DNA of 64,000 bases, from assembly GCF_900115145.1 (NCBI RefSeq), contig NZ_FOVL01000011.1, positions 62,001 through 126,000 of the forward strand. The letters are read 5' to 3'. The translations under genes and the position numbers were made by a program. Origin of the DNA: Salegentibacter flavus (lineage in GTDB: Bacteria; Bacteroidota; Bacteroidia; Flavobacteriales; Flavobacteriaceae). Within the stretch, counting starts at the first letter, position 1. Every line of letters starts with the position of its first letter. The notes beneath the pieces were generated by a model. That model worked only from the letters and a program-made list of their open reading frames with translations, had not been told where the DNA came from and ran no database searches. Below are positions 51,196-59,886 of the stretch, in pieces.

Positions 51196-51926
51196 TACAA
51201 TTTATCTTTTTTAAAAAGACTTTTTATTTTCATAAATATTACCCCAAAAACGGCTTCAGAAATAATTCCACCGCTCATTTTAGAAGTTCCCTGCGTCCTG
51301 TCGGTAAAGATGACGGGCACTTCAGTAATTTTAAATCCAAGCAAATGTGCTTTAAATTTCATTTCTATCTGGAAAGCATACCCCACAAACTGGATACGAT
51401 CCAGATTAATTGTCTCAAGTACCTTCCGGTTGTAACATACAAATCCCGCCGTGGTATCGTGAATATTCATCCTGGTGATTAACCTCACATATTTTGAGGC
51501 CAGCCAGGACATAAGCACGCGATTCATAGGCCAGTTTATTACATTTACCCCGGTTGCATATCGCGATCCTATCGCCACATCGGCTCCTCCCCGCTTGCAG
51601 GCGTTGTATAATCTTATTAAATCATTAGGATTATGAGAAAAATCAGCGTCCATCTCAAAAATGTAATCATAGGCTTTGTTCAATGCCCATTTGAACCCAT
51701 GAATATACGCTGTCCCCAATCCAAGTTTGCCGCTTCGTTCTTCCAGAAACAAGCGGTCGTGATATTCTGCCTGGAGTGTTCTAACTCTGTCGGCAGTTCC
51801 ATCAGGAGAATTATCATCTACCACCAAGATATCAAATTTGTGCTTTTGAGAGAAAATATTTCTAACAAGCTTCGCTATATTTTCAATCTCATTGTAGGTG
51901 GGTATAATGATTATCCCCTTTATCAT
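51195..51926 (-). CDS. Polyprenol-phosphate mannosyltransferase-like GT2
   Basis: A 243-residue family 2 glycosyltransferase: IIIPTYNEIENIAKL, ILVVDDNSPDGTADRV (metal-binding DD), FEMDADFSHNP (DxD) and the QGTSKMSGGIISEAVF ending typical of dolichol/polyprenol-phosphate-mannose synthases. It lacks the C-terminal membrane helices of eukaryotic forms. It supplies lipid-linked mannose for envelope glycosylation, possibly for GT-C enzymes such as the GT117 protein at 13653-16940. Its stop overlaps the start of pyrC by one base; a -7 match (TACATTTG) precedes its ATG by ~17 nt. Confidence 0.92.
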   Translation of the reverse strand: MIKGIIIIPTYNEIENIAKLVRNIFSQKHKFDILVVDDNSPDGTADRVRTLQAEYHDRLFLEERSGKLGLGTAYIHGFKWALNKAYDYIFEMDADFSHNPNDLIRLYNACKRGGADVAIGSRYATGVNVINWPMNRVLMSWLASKYVRLITRMNIHDTTAGFVCYNRKVLETINLDRIQFVGYAFQIEMKFKAHLLGFKITEVPVIFTDRTQGTSKMSGGIISEAVFGVIFMKIKSLFKKDKL

Positions 51927-51942
51927 TCCGATTTTTTTTGCA

Positions 51943-51950
51943 CAAATGTA
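51943..51950 (-). promoter_or_regulatory. -7 element of the GT2-pyrC-DUF4296 operon
   Basis: Read on the minus strand this is TACATTTG, a full -7 match, ending 17 nt before the ATG at 51926. No clear -33 TTTG is present. Confidence 0.5.
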
Positions 51951-52008
51951 TACATTTTAAATCTTCATTTTCTTCAGAGATATAATCTCCGGGTTAACAT
52001 CAAAATTT

Positions 52009-52016
52009 TACATTTG
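52009..52016 (+). promoter_or_regulatory. -7 element of DUF4271-hemD
   Basis: TACATTTG, a full -7 match, lies 14 nt before the TTG start at 52030, so the leader would be only ~9 nt. Divergent from the element at 51943-51950. Confidence 0.5.
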
Positions 52017-52029
52017 TAAAAAAATCCAT

Positions 52030-52689
52030 TTGCAGGCAATTGAACGACATGTAGAATCTTTAGACTGGGCAAGCCTTATCCTACTCGGCGCATTTATTCT
52101 ATTAAGCCTTGTTAAAACCGCCTATCCACAGCGATTTGAGGATTTTATTTCCCTGTTAACTTCGAACAAATTTATGGTGTTTAGAGGAAAGGAGTATAAG
52201 GCTTTTCATCCTTTTAACATTTTAATGTTTTTAGTGAATATTTTATCGGTTTCCTTATTTTTATTTTTGGTTTTCGAACTGCTATGGCCGGGAACACTAC
52301 CTGCCAGCCCAAGTATTCTTTTTATAAGGATTGCAACAGGATATGCCAGTTTTATTTTGTTAAAATTCGGAGTAGAGAAGATTATTGCCAATATTTTTGA
52401 TCTGGACAGGATAATAGACTACTACCTTTACCAAAAGCTGGCCTACCGGAACTTTATCGCCCTGTTGTTATTCATTCCTTTATTGTTTTTTTTCTACGCC
52501 TTCCCCCCTACAGCACTTGTTCTATATATAATTTTCGGGTTGGTAATTCTTACTAATATTATAAGCCTGGCGACCATCTACAAACAAAATCAAAACCTTA
52601 TTAGGTCTAATTGGTTCTATTTTATTTTGTACCTTTGCGCTCTCGAAATTGCCCCTTATATTATTTTGTATAAGCTTATTACAATTTAA
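52030..52689 (+). CDS. DUF4271 membrane protein
   Basis: A 219-residue integral membrane protein with about five transmembrane segments (~15-30, 63-88, 100-120, 143-180, 195-215). The ending LYLCALEIAPYIILYKL is the DUF4271 signature. The start is TTG at 52030: no in-frame ATG precedes the first membrane segment, and the likely transcription start is only ~9 nt upstream. The gene runs 26 nt ahead of hemD; this order is usual in flavobacteria but the function is unknown. Confidence 0.85.
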   Translation: MQAIERHVESLDWASLILLGAFILLSLVKTAYPQRFEDFISLLTSNKFMVFRGKEYKAFHPFNILMFLVNILSVSLFLFLVFELLWPGTLPASPSILFIRIATGYASFILLKFGVEKIIANIFDLDRIIDYYLYQKLAYRNFIALLLFIPLLFFFYAFPPTALVLYIIFGLVILTNIISLATIYKQNQNLIRSNWFYFILYLCALEIAPYIILYKLITI

Positions 52690-52715
52690 ATAGGATCAAA
52701 TTAAAGTATTGATAT

Positions 52716-53468
52716 ATGAAAGTGAAAACAATTTTGGTTTCCCAGCCAGAACCTAAGATAGAGAATTCACCTTATTTTGAGCTTGAGGAAAAACAGCGAG
52801 TAAAAATTGATTTCATTCCCTTTATCCACGTTGAGGGGGTTCCTTCCAAAGAAGTAAGGCAACAAAAAGTTGATCTAACCAAGTATACTGCAATAATCCT
52901 TACCAGCCGAAACGCCGTAGATCACTTTTTTAGAATTGCTGAAGAAATGCGCTTTAAGGTGCCAGACACCCTAAAATACTTTTGTTTGAGTGAAGCGGTA
53001 GCCTACTATCTGCAAAAATATGTGGTGTACCGTAAGCGTAAGATTTATGTTGGAAAAAGAACATTTGCCGAACTTTCTCCGCTAATCAAGAAATACAAGA
53101 ACGAAAAGTTTCTTTTACCTTCTTCTGATATGCTGAAACCAGATGTACCTAAGACCCTTAATAAACTTGGGGTTGAATGGAAACAGGCTACTTTTTACAA
53201 GACGGTAGTAAGCGATCTTTCTCACTTGCGGAATGTAACTTATGATATCCTGGTATTTTTTAGTCCCAGTGGAATTAAATCACTGTTCGAGAATTTCCCT
53301 GATTTTCAACAAAACGACACCCGCATCGCGGTTTTTGGAAATACAACAATTAAAGCAGCCAAGGACCACGGGCTAACCGTGAACATCAAAGCTCCTACTC
53401 CGGAAACACCTTCCATGACTATGGCCCTTCAAAAATATATTAACGAAACAAATAAAAAGCACGCTTAA
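52716..53468 (+). CDS. hemD: Uroporphyrinogen-III synthase
   Basis: A 250-residue protein with two Rossmann-like halves joined by a short linker, as in HemD: VKTILVSQPEPKIENSPYFE, IILTSRNAVDHFF, then FLLPSSDMLKPDVP, TFYKTVVSDLS, DILVFFSPSGIKSLFENFP and the closing APTPETPSMTMALQKYI. The enzyme inverts ring D and closes hydroxymethylbilane in haem synthesis. HemD sequences diverge strongly; assignment rests on the SPSGI and T-ETPSM blocks and the DUF4271 neighbour. Confidence 0.88.
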   Translation: MKVKTILVSQPEPKIENSPYFELEEKQRVKIDFIPFIHVEGVPSKEVRQQKVDLTKYTAIILTSRNAVDHFFRIAEEMRFKVPDTLKYFCLSEAVAYYLQKYVVYRKRKIYVGKRTFAELSPLIKKYKNEKFLLPSSDMLKPDVPKTLNKLGVEWKQATFYKTVVSDLSHLRNVTYDILVFFSPSGIKSLFENFPDFQQNDTRIAVFGNTTIKAAKDHGLTVNIKAPTPETPSMTMALQKYINETNKKHA

Positions 53469-53493
53469 GTTTAGCTTCCATTTGTTTGTAAAT

Positions 53494-53528
53494 AAAAAAT
53501 CCGGTGTTGTCATAACACCGGATTTTTT
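53494..53528. terminator. Bidirectional terminator hemD / pckA
   Basis: AAAAAATCCGGTGTT (53494-53508) and AACACCGGATTTTTT (53514-53528) form a perfect 15-bp stem with a 5-nt loop, serving both convergent genes. Confidence 0.95.
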
Positions 53529-53552
53529 TGAATCCAATTAACTAATTAAAAA

Positions 53553-55151
53553 TCACGAAACAGGACCTCCTGAGATTATTTCAGGATTGGCATTTTCCTC
53601 ATATTTTTTAAAGTTCGATTTAAATGATTTAGCCAACTCATTGGCTTTTTTATCATAGGCATCTTTGTCTTCCCAGGTATATCTTGGGTTAAGAACTTCC
53701 GCAGGTACTCCATCACAGATTACCGGCATATTCAATCCAAAAATATCATGTTTGGTATAATCAACATCTTCAAGTTTACCTTCCAGTGCTGCATTAATCA
53801 TAGCCCTAGTGTATTTGAGTTTCATACGGTTCCCTATTCCATAAGGTCCGCCAGTCCACCCAGTATTTACGAGCCAAACGTGAACGTGTTCCTCTTTCAT
53901 TTTATTGCTTAACATTTCAGCATAACGAGTGGGGTGAAGAGGCATAAAAGGAGCTCCAAAACAAGCCGAAAAACTTGGTACAGGCTCATCTATTCCCGCC
54001 TCGGTGCCGGCTACTTTTGCTGTGTAACCACTAATGAAGTGATACGCAGCCTGTCCCGGAGTCAATTTACTAATAGGAGGCAGCACCCCAAAAGCATCGG
54101 CGGTAAGGAAGAAAATATTTTTAGGATTTTTACCTACTGAAGGTTCTTTGATATGATTTATATGATGAATTGGATAACTAACTCTTGTATTCTGAGTAAT
54201 TGAAGTATCTTCAAAATCTACTTCTCCATTCTCATCTAGGATGACATTTTCCAGAATAGCACCAGGTTTAATAGCGTTATAGATATCTGGTTCATGTTCC
54301 TTGGTAAGATTTATGACTTTTGCATAACAACCACCTTCAAAATTAAAGATAGTATGTTCCGGCGTCCAGCCGTGCTCATCGTCACCAATGAGTTTTCTTT
54401 GCGGATCGGCAGAAAGGGTGGTTTTCCCCGTTCCTGAAAGTCCAAAGAAAATAGCCGTTTCTCCATCATCCCCAACATTAGCCGAGCAGTGCATTGGCAA
54501 AGTATTTTTATCTACGGGTAGAATAAAATTAAGCGCTGAGAAAATTCCCTTTTTAATTTCACCGGTGTAACCGGTACCTCCAATTAAAGCTATTTTTTTG
54601 CTGAAATTGAGAATTGCAAAATTTTCAGCCCGGGTACCGTCCACTTCGGGATCGGCTTCGAAGCCTGGTGCATTGAGAATAAGCCAATCTTCTTTAAAGT
54701 TTTTAAGCTCCTCTTCTTTGGGTCTTAAAAACATATTATAGGCAAACATATTAGACCAGGGGTATTCGTTCACTACCCTGATGTTTAACCTGTATTTATC
54801 TTCGGCGCAGGCATATGCGTCTCTGGCATAGATTTCTTTTCCTGACAAATACTCTGTGACCTTTTTATACAGCTGGTCAAACTTCTCTGGTTCAAACGGG
54901 ATGTTGATGTCTCCCCACCAAACTTCGTCTTTGGTAACTTCATCTTCTACAATAAATCGATCCTTTGGGGAACGCCCGGTAAATTTACCAGTGTTTACGG
55001 CTAATGCTCCTGAACTGGCTTCAACCCCCTGTCCCTTTTCAATTGTAATTCGATGTAATTCTTTCGGACTTAATTGATAGTGAAGTCTTGCGTCTTTGAT
55101 CCCGTACTCCTCTAACGAAATCGTTTTCGTAATTTGGGTGTTTGCGAACAT
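53553..55151 (-). CDS. pckA: Phosphoenolpyruvate carboxykinase (ATP)
   Basis: A 532-residue enzyme catalysing oxaloacetate + ATP to phosphoenolpyruvate + CO2 + ADP. Signatures: TGRSPKDRFIVED (early), HCSANVG, the P-loop GLSGTGKTTLS (~residue 240), GDDEHGW and the family-typical FEGGCYAKVI. Its length is standard. A -7 match TAATTTTG lies at 55184-55191 on the minus strand, ~33 nt before the ATG. Confidence 0.96.
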   Translation of the reverse strand: MFANTQITKTISLEEYGIKDARLHYQLSPKELHRITIEKGQGVEASSGALAVNTGKFTGRSPKDRFIVEDEVTKDEVWWGDINIPFEPEKFDQLYKKVTEYLSGKEIYARDAYACAEDKYRLNIRVVNEYPWSNMFAYNMFLRPKEEELKNFKEDWLILNAPGFEADPEVDGTRAENFAILNFSKKIALIGGTGYTGEIKKGIFSALNFILPVDKNTLPMHCSANVGDDGETAIFFGLSGTGKTTLSADPQRKLIGDDEHGWTPEHTIFNFEGGCYAKVINLTKEHEPDIYNAIKPGAILENVILDENGEVDFEDTSITQNTRVSYPIHHINHIKEPSVGKNPKNIFFLTADAFGVLPPISKLTPGQAAYHFISGYTAKVAGTEAGIDEPVPSFSACFGAPFMPLHPTRYAEMLSNKMKEEHVHVWLVNTGWTGGPYGIGNRMKLKYTRAMINAALEGKLEDVDYTKHDIFGLNMPVICDGVPAEVLNPRYTWEDKDAYDKKANELAKSFKSNFKKYEENANPEIISGGPVS

Positions 55152-55183
55152 AAATTATTAAGTGTGTGGTTTGTTTAGGCCTA

Positions 55184-55191
55184 CAAAATTA
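55184..55191 (-). promoter_or_regulatory. -7 element of pckA
   Basis: Minus-strand TAATTTTG, a full match to TAnnTTTG, predicts transcription from about 55179. No consensus -33 box is seen at 19-21 bp, which may indicate activator dependence. Confidence 0.45.
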
Positions 55192-55228
55192 TAAATCTTA
55201 TGCAGAATAAAGAGTTTGCCCCGGCATT

Positions 55229-55618
55229 TTATTCATTTTTTAACGAAATAAATTTTACCCCTAAAATTAGCCATGCAAGTATTAGTAGGGTTCCCCCTAC
55301 GGGCGTAATCAATGCAATGCTTTTAAAGTCGAAGGATGTGAGATCATTTGTAGCCAGTAAATAAATAGATCCCGAGAACAATAATACCCCGGCAACAACA
55401 AGATAAAAAACACTTGTTAACTTTTTAAGACCTTGAATTTTGAACCCTCCAATTATTAAGAGTAGGAACGCATGATAGATTTGATATTTCACCCCTGTTT
55501 CAAAAGATTTGAGTGAAGACTCCTCCAAAAGCGGATTTAAGCCATGGGTGGCAAAAGCTCCGATTATAACTCCCAAAAGACCAAAAATACTTCCCGCAAC
55601 CAAAAATCGCTTATCCAT
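55229..55618 (-). CDS. DUF423 membrane protein
   Basis: A 129-residue protein with four transmembrane segments, a GAFATHGL motif after the first and the FETGVKYQIYHAFLLLIIG segment, both hallmarks of DUF423 (YgdD family). The function is unknown. Single gene, convergent on nothing; the preceding gene on the strand is pckA downstream. Confidence 0.9.
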   Translation of the reverse strand: MDKRFLVAGSIFGLLGVIIGAFATHGLNPLLEESSLKSFETGVKYQIYHAFLLLIIGGFKIQGLKKLTSVFYLVVAGVLLFSGSIYLLATNDLTSFDFKSIALITPVGGTLLILAWLILGVKFISLKNE

Positions 55619-55684
55619 CTATTAATTTTTTATGAAGTAAAGATTTAATACATTCGTTACCACTACACAAAATTAACTTATTTT

Positions 55685-57058
55685 ATGAGAGAAATTTTAA
55701 TAATTGGCGCGGGAAAATCTACTTCCGTGCTTATCAACCACCTGCTCGAAAATGCAGAATCTGAAGACCTTTTTCTAAGAATTGGAGATCTGAATCTTGA
55801 AACTGCGCAGAAAGCTACCCAAAACCATAAACGTTGTGAAGCCCTGGTCCTGGATGTCTTTGACCCTGCCAGCCGGGAAGCTGCAATAAAAAAGGCAGAT
55901 ATTGTAATCTCTATGCTTCCGGCCAGGTTCCATATTGAGGTTGCCCGGGACTGCGTGAAATTCAAAAAAAATATGGTCACCGCCTCTTACATTAGTAAAG
56001 AGATGAAAGCTTTGGATGAAGAAGTAAAAAAGAACAATCTGGTCTTTATGAACGAAATTGGTGTTGATCCCGGAATAGATCATATGAGCGCTATGCAAGT
56101 TATCGATCGGATTAGGGATAAAGGTGGGAAAATGCTCATGTTTGAATCATTTACCGGAGGCCTGGTGGCCCCTGAAAGCGATACCAATCTCTGGAATTAC
56201 AAATTTACCTGGAACCCCAGAAATGTGGTGGTAGCCGGCCAGGGAGGGGTTGCCGAATTCATCCAGGAAGGAAAATTTAAATACATCCCTTACCATAGAT
56301 TATTCCGAAGAACAGAACTTCTTCAAATTGATGACTATGGGAAATTTGAAGGATATGCCAACAGAAATTCCCTGGATTACATGAGCATTTATGGTCTGGA
56401 AGATATTCTTACACTTTTCCGAGGCACTATAAGGCGCGTTGGTTTTAGTCGTGCATGGAACATGTTCGTACAACTGGGAATGACCGATGATAGTTTCGAA
56501 ATGAGTGATTCAGAAAATATGAGCTACCGCGAATTTGTGAACTCATTTTTACCCTATTCCCCCACTGATTCTGTAGAACTTAAACTTCGGCATAATTTAA
56601 AGATCGATCAGGACGACCTGATGTGGGAAAAATTGCTGGAGCTTGATATTTTCACTGATAAAAAGAAAATAGGAATTAAAGATGCCACTCCCGCACAGGC
56701 GCTTCAGAAAATATTGATGGAGAAATGGTCTCTCGCGCCAGACGATAAGGATATGATCGTGATGTACCATAAGTTTGGCTATGAATTAAATGGCGAAAAA
56801 AAGCAAATAGATTCTACTATGGTGCATATTGGGAAGAACCAAACCGAAACCGCTATGGCAAAAACGGTAGGTTTGCCCTTAGCCATTGCTACAATAAAAA
56901 TCCTTAATAAGGAAATTAGTACTCCGGGAGTGCAACTACCAATTAAAAAAGAGGTTTATGAACCCATCCTAAGAGAACTAGAAAAATACGATATCATTTT
57001 CAAGGAAAAAGAATCTGAATACCTGGGATATAACACCTTTGGAGAAGTAGGTAATTAA
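55685..57058 (+). CDS. Saccharopine dehydrogenase family oxidoreductase
   Basis: A 457-residue protein opening with ILIIGAGKSTSVLINHLLE, a Rossmann loop of the saccharopine dehydrogenase superfamily, and containing NEIGVDPGIDHMSAMQVIDRI, SFTGGLVAPESDTNLWNYKF and the C-terminal catalytic-type domain to VQLPIKKEVYEPILRELE. The layout is that of saccharopine reductase/dehydrogenase, which makes or breaks saccharopine in lysine metabolism. An Lrp-family regulator gene follows 32 nt later, consistent with amino-acid-linked control. Saccharopine versus related substrates (homospermidine, carboxynorspermidine) is not settled. Confidence 0.88.
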   Translation: MREILIIGAGKSTSVLINHLLENAESEDLFLRIGDLNLETAQKATQNHKRCEALVLDVFDPASREAAIKKADIVISMLPARFHIEVARDCVKFKKNMVTASYISKEMKALDEEVKKNNLVFMNEIGVDPGIDHMSAMQVIDRIRDKGGKMLMFESFTGGLVAPESDTNLWNYKFTWNPRNVVVAGQGGVAEFIQEGKFKYIPYHRLFRRTELLQIDDYGKFEGYANRNSLDYMSIYGLEDILTLFRGTIRRVGFSRAWNMFVQLGMTDDSFEMSDSENMSYREFVNSFLPYSPTDSVELKLRHNLKIDQDDLMWEKLLELDIFTDKKKIGIKDATPAQALQKILMEKWSLAPDDKDMIVMYHKFGYELNGEKKQIDSTMVHIGKNQTETAMAKTVGLPLAIATIKILNKEISTPGVQLPIKKEVYEPILRELEKYDIIFKEKESEYLGYNTFGEVGN

Positions 57059-57090
57059 TAGTTATTTTAGCCTTACCAAAAATCACTTTA

Positions 57091-57561
57091 ATGAAAGTAG
57101 TAAACGAGAATGTTGTAGTAGATGGCATAGATAAAACCATTCTAAATCATCTGATGGAAGATGCCAAAAAGCCTATCCTGGAGATCGCACGAAGCATTGG
57201 GATTACGGGGGCAGCTGTACATCAGCGTTTGCGAAAACTTGAAAAAAGCGGATTGGTAGAAGGCTCCAAACTTATTGTAGACCCCCGCGTGCTGGGCTTT
57301 AAGACCATGGCTTTTGTGGGGGTCTATTTAGATAAAGCCGTTAGTAATCCTCAGGCTGTAAAAAAACTAAATGAGATCCCTGAGGTAATTGAGTGCCACT
57401 ACACCACAGGAAACTGGTCTATTTTCCTTAAAATTCTTTGCAGGGACAACGAGCATTTAATGCAAGTACTCAACAAAGATATTCAGGCTATAGAAGGAGT
57501 TTCAAGAACAGAAACTTTCATCTCGTTAAATCAGCAAATTAAGCGACAAATTAAGATCTAA
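57091..57561 (+). CDS. Lrp/AsnC family transcriptional regulator
   Basis: A 156-residue protein: helix-turn-helix at ~15-60 (IDKTILNHLMEDAKKPILEIARSIGITGAAVHQRLRKLEKSGLV, in part) and an RAM/AsnC ligand-binding domain with VGVYLDKAVSNPQAV, VIECHYTTGNWSIFLKI and VSRTETFISLNQ. Such regulators read amino-acid levels and form octamers. It is 32 nt downstream of a saccharopine-dehydrogenase-family gene, likely its main target or its operon partner. Confidence 0.93.
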   Translation: MKVVNENVVVDGIDKTILNHLMEDAKKPILEIARSIGITGAAVHQRLRKLEKSGLVEGSKLIVDPRVLGFKTMAFVGVYLDKAVSNPQAVKKLNEIPEVIECHYTTGNWSIFLKILCRDNEHLMQVLNKDIQAIEGVSRTETFISLNQQIKRQIKI

Positions 57562-57603
57562 TATTTGGATTAATTCTAAATAAGAATTAATTTTGGTGCC
57601 AGG

Positions 57604-57918
57604 ATGAATACACTTTTCAAGGCCCATAATTTCACTTCTTACCAATGCGACAGCTCGCGAGCTTTTCATATTGATTTTGACCATAAACTGATTAAACTCA
57701 GTTTTTGCCAGTTACTCGCTTTTCGGGAACAGATTAAAAACATAGATCTCGAAACTCATTTTAGCGGAAGGAACAAACACGGTATTGAAATTCTAGTTTT
57801 GTGTAATCGCTCGCACATCTTCATTTTTGACACTTTTGAATGCATCGCCCTTAAAGATCTCATGGAGGGTACATTTGCTATGCTGGAGCTTAATTCGCTT
57901 CTTACAGCAGGGGTTTAA
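57604..57918 (+). CDS. Small conserved protein, function unknown
   Basis: A 104-residue protein with no signal peptide or membrane segment, with CDSSRAFHIDFDHKLIKLSFCQLLAFREQI and EILVLCNRSHIFIFDTFECIALKDLMEGTF as its most structured parts. The alternating pattern suggests an alpha/beta fold. I do not recognise a named domain. It sits 42 nt after the Lrp gene and 86 nt before ferritin; coding is supported by a clean frame of normal composition. Confidence 0.7.
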   Translation: MNTLFKAHNFTSYQCDSSRAFHIDFDHKLIKLSFCQLLAFREQIKNIDLETHFSGRNKHGIEILVLCNRSHIFIFDTFECIALKDLMEGTFAMLELNSLLTAGV

Positions 57919-58004
57919 TTCCTCTTTTAGGTTTAGACTCTTTCTAAATTCTACTGAAAATTAGGTGCTTAATCGCTTTTTGGCTAAATTTAGAAAAAAG
58001 AAAT

Positions 58005-58520
58005 ATGAAAGATATAGTAAGACAGAAATTAAGCATAAACGTAGAGATCATGGATATGCTTAATAAGCAGATAGAAAAGGAAGCGGTTTCCTCTTCGGCA
58101 TACCTGGCTATGGCCTCGTGGTGCGATCATAACGGATTGGAAAACAGTGCCGCATTCTTTTATGAGCAATCATCTGAGGAGCGGGAACATATGTTGAAGA
58201 TCTTTAAATTCATAAATGATAACGGCGGTACCGCCTATGCTCCTGAAGTGAAAAGCGTAATGCACGAATTCAATTCCCTTGAGGAGATCTTTGAAGCTGC
58301 CCTGGACCAGGAAATAGAGATCACCCAAAGCATTCATAGCCTCGTTCAGAAATGCAGAAAGCTCAACGATTTTACCACCGAATATTTCTTGCAATGGTTC
58401 GTGAACGAGCAGATGGAGGAGGAACAACTTATGCGCAGAGTGCTGGAGTTATTCGACCTGATGCGTGATGAACCGCTAAAGTATATAGACGAACGAATTC
58501 CCGGACTAAGGGAAGAATAA
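58005..58520 (+). CDS. ftnA: Ferritin
   Basis: A 171-residue bacterial ferritin: the helical iron-ligand pattern includes EKEAVSSSAYLAMASWC, EQSSEEREHMLKIFKFIND (Glu/His ligands), EIFEAALDQEIEI and WFVNEQMEEEQLMRRVLE. It stores iron after ferroxidase oxidation and limits oxidative damage. Its upstream region holds a TAAATTTA -7-like element at 57985-57992. A perfect terminator follows. Confidence 0.94.
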   Translation: MKDIVRQKLSINVEIMDMLNKQIEKEAVSSSAYLAMASWCDHNGLENSAAFFYEQSSEEREHMLKIFKFINDNGGTAYAPEVKSVMHEFNSLEEIFEAALDQEIEITQSIHSLVQKCRKLNDFTTEYFLQWFVNEQMEEEQLMRRVLELFDLMRDEPLKYIDERIPGLREE

Positions 58521-58523
58521 TCA

Positions 58524-58550
58524 TAAAGGCCGCTTCTAAAGCGGCCTTTA
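58524..58550. terminator. Bidirectional terminator after ferritin
   Basis: TAAAGGCCGC (58524-58533) and GCGGCCTTTA (58541-58550) form a perfect 10-bp GC-rich stem with a 7-nt loop between ferritin and the convergent 58562-59188 gene. Confidence 0.85.
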
Positions 58551-58561
58551 TTCTTTCAGGC

Positions 58562-59188
58562 TTACATTTTATCGGCAGGGATCTTAGTAAGTTCGGCTAT
58601 AGCAAAGCCCTCGATCTCTATGGAAATAAGGAAAAGGCTTTCTCCGGGAATAACATCTACAATTCTAAAGTTTTCAAGATAACCCGACAGGCTTATTTCT
58701 TCTGAAGGTTTTATATGCTCCTCCAGTTTCTGATTTATCTCTCTTAACTGTTTCTCGATATGTGGAGAGAAATCCAGTTTCATCCTCTTTTTAAGCTTTT
58801 CGTAAATAAAAGTATTAGCCACAGCCTGCAAGCTTTTATCCATAAGCCAGTTATTACTTTTCCCTTCCAGTTTATAATCTTTTACCATTATCTCCTGCTC
58901 TTCAGGGTCAAATTCAATGGCTAAGTGCAGGAATATGCGTCCTTCCTTATTTTTAAACAGGGAAGTGAGGGTTTTAAATTTAATATCCAGCGCTAGATCA
59001 TATCCCTCTTTTTCACTCTTCATTAGGGCGGCATCTAAAATGGTTGCATAGGTAGAAACCTCGCCATCTTTCCCTTCTGTTTCAATATTCTCACCTACAA
59101 GTTTATTCCGCAAGGCCTCATCAAGAACCTTAAAGCTTATTTTAACCGGTAACCGAATGGAAATTTTATCTTGTAATGAATTACTCAT
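58562..59188 (-). CDS. Uncharacterised cytoplasmic protein, possibly DUF4403-like
   Basis: A 208-residue protein with no signal peptide. It opens with ISIRLPVKISFKVLDEALRNKLVGE, reminiscent of the repeated 'I.i..Pv.i....l...in..l' units of DUF4403 and related lipid-binding folds. An internal DIKFKTLTSLFKNKEGRIFLHLAIEF strand set and a helical LEKEHIKPSEEI-type stretch follow. The remainder is not recognised. The clean frame and normal composition support a real gene. Convergent with ferritin; the family suggestion is weak. Confidence 0.6.
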   Translation of the reverse strand: MSNSLQDKISIRLPVKISFKVLDEALRNKLVGENIETEGKDGEVSTYATILDAALMKSEKEGYDLALDIKFKTLTSLFKNKEGRIFLHLAIEFDPEEQEIMVKDYKLEGKSNNWLMDKSLQAVANTFIYEKLKKRMKLDFSPHIEKQLREINQKLEEHIKPSEEISLSGYLENFRIVDVIPGESLFLISIEIEGFAIAELTKIPADKM

Positions 59189-59331
59189 AGGTGTGTTTTA
59201 CTGATTTCACTTCCTAATTTAGAAGTTATCTTTCAAAAACCGGTAATATTAAATCAGCTTTATACTTCCAAAAGTAAAAAATAAGATTTTGTTAACTTAA
59301 TACAGGAAGAAAGGGCTACTCCAAGCATAAG

Positions 59332-59363
59332 AAAGCTCATGATTCTATAAAATCATGAGCTTT
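59332..59363. terminator. Hairpin downstream of the 59383-59886 lipoprotein gene
   Basis: AAAGCTCATGATT (59332-59344) and AATCATGAGCTTT (59351-59363) form a perfect 13-bp stem. The T-run beyond it is short on either strand, so its efficiency is uncertain. Confidence 0.55.
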
Positions 59364-59382
59364 GGCTTTCTTTTATCCCGGC

Positions 59383-59886
59383 TTAGAGATCAAATTTTAC
59401 TTTAAAATTCCCATCGGAAATAAACTTTCTGGAAAGATCGATACCGTTATGACCCTGAAAAGAAAACCTTCCGGTAAGATAATTCCCGTCATCTTCTAAA
59501 ATCTCGATCAGGTTCTGGGAATTACCTTTAATATTAAGCCATTCTCCTTCCCCCTGTCTGTACTTAATCCAGCTACCGGGGAAATTACTGCTACCTAGAG
59601 AATAGGAATTGTTTCCAATATAATTAGATAATCTAAACTCAATGCTTTCTCCAGAGGCGGCACCAACCCGTAACAAAACATCAATACTACCGGTGTGAGT
59701 AACATATTTCTCACAAGAAATTTTTCCCTCTTCCCCTTGCACAAATAGATCTATCCCATCTATTTTAGCAGTTAAAAACTCTTCTTCATCAATAAGTTGT
59801 AATGAATCGTCATCATTATTACAGCCAACAAGAAGACACATCATCAAAACAAGGGGGGCTGCGAATTTGTGGGTGAATTTTTTCAT
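59383..59886 (-). CDS. Lipoprotein, function unknown
   Basis: A 167-residue lipoprotein with lipobox LLVGC (C22) after MKKFTHKFAAPLVLMM. The mature part starts with an acidic linker and a strand-rich domain: FLTAKIDGIDLFVQGEEGKI, DVLLRVGAASGESIEFRLSNY and GRFSFQGHNGIDLSRKFISDGNFKVKF at the end. This resembles a class of small Bacteroidota lipoproteins seen as secretion substrates or sugar-binding surface proteins, but I cannot name the family. Single gene. Confidence 0.75.
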   Translation of the reverse strand: MKKFTHKFAAPLVLMMCLLVGCNNDDDSLQLIDEEEFLTAKIDGIDLFVQGEEGKISCEKYVTHTGSIDVLLRVGAASGESIEFRLSNYIGNNSYSLGSSNFPGSWIKYRQGEGEWLNIKGNSQNLIEILEDDGNYLTGRFSFQGHNGIDLSRKFISDGNFKVKFDL

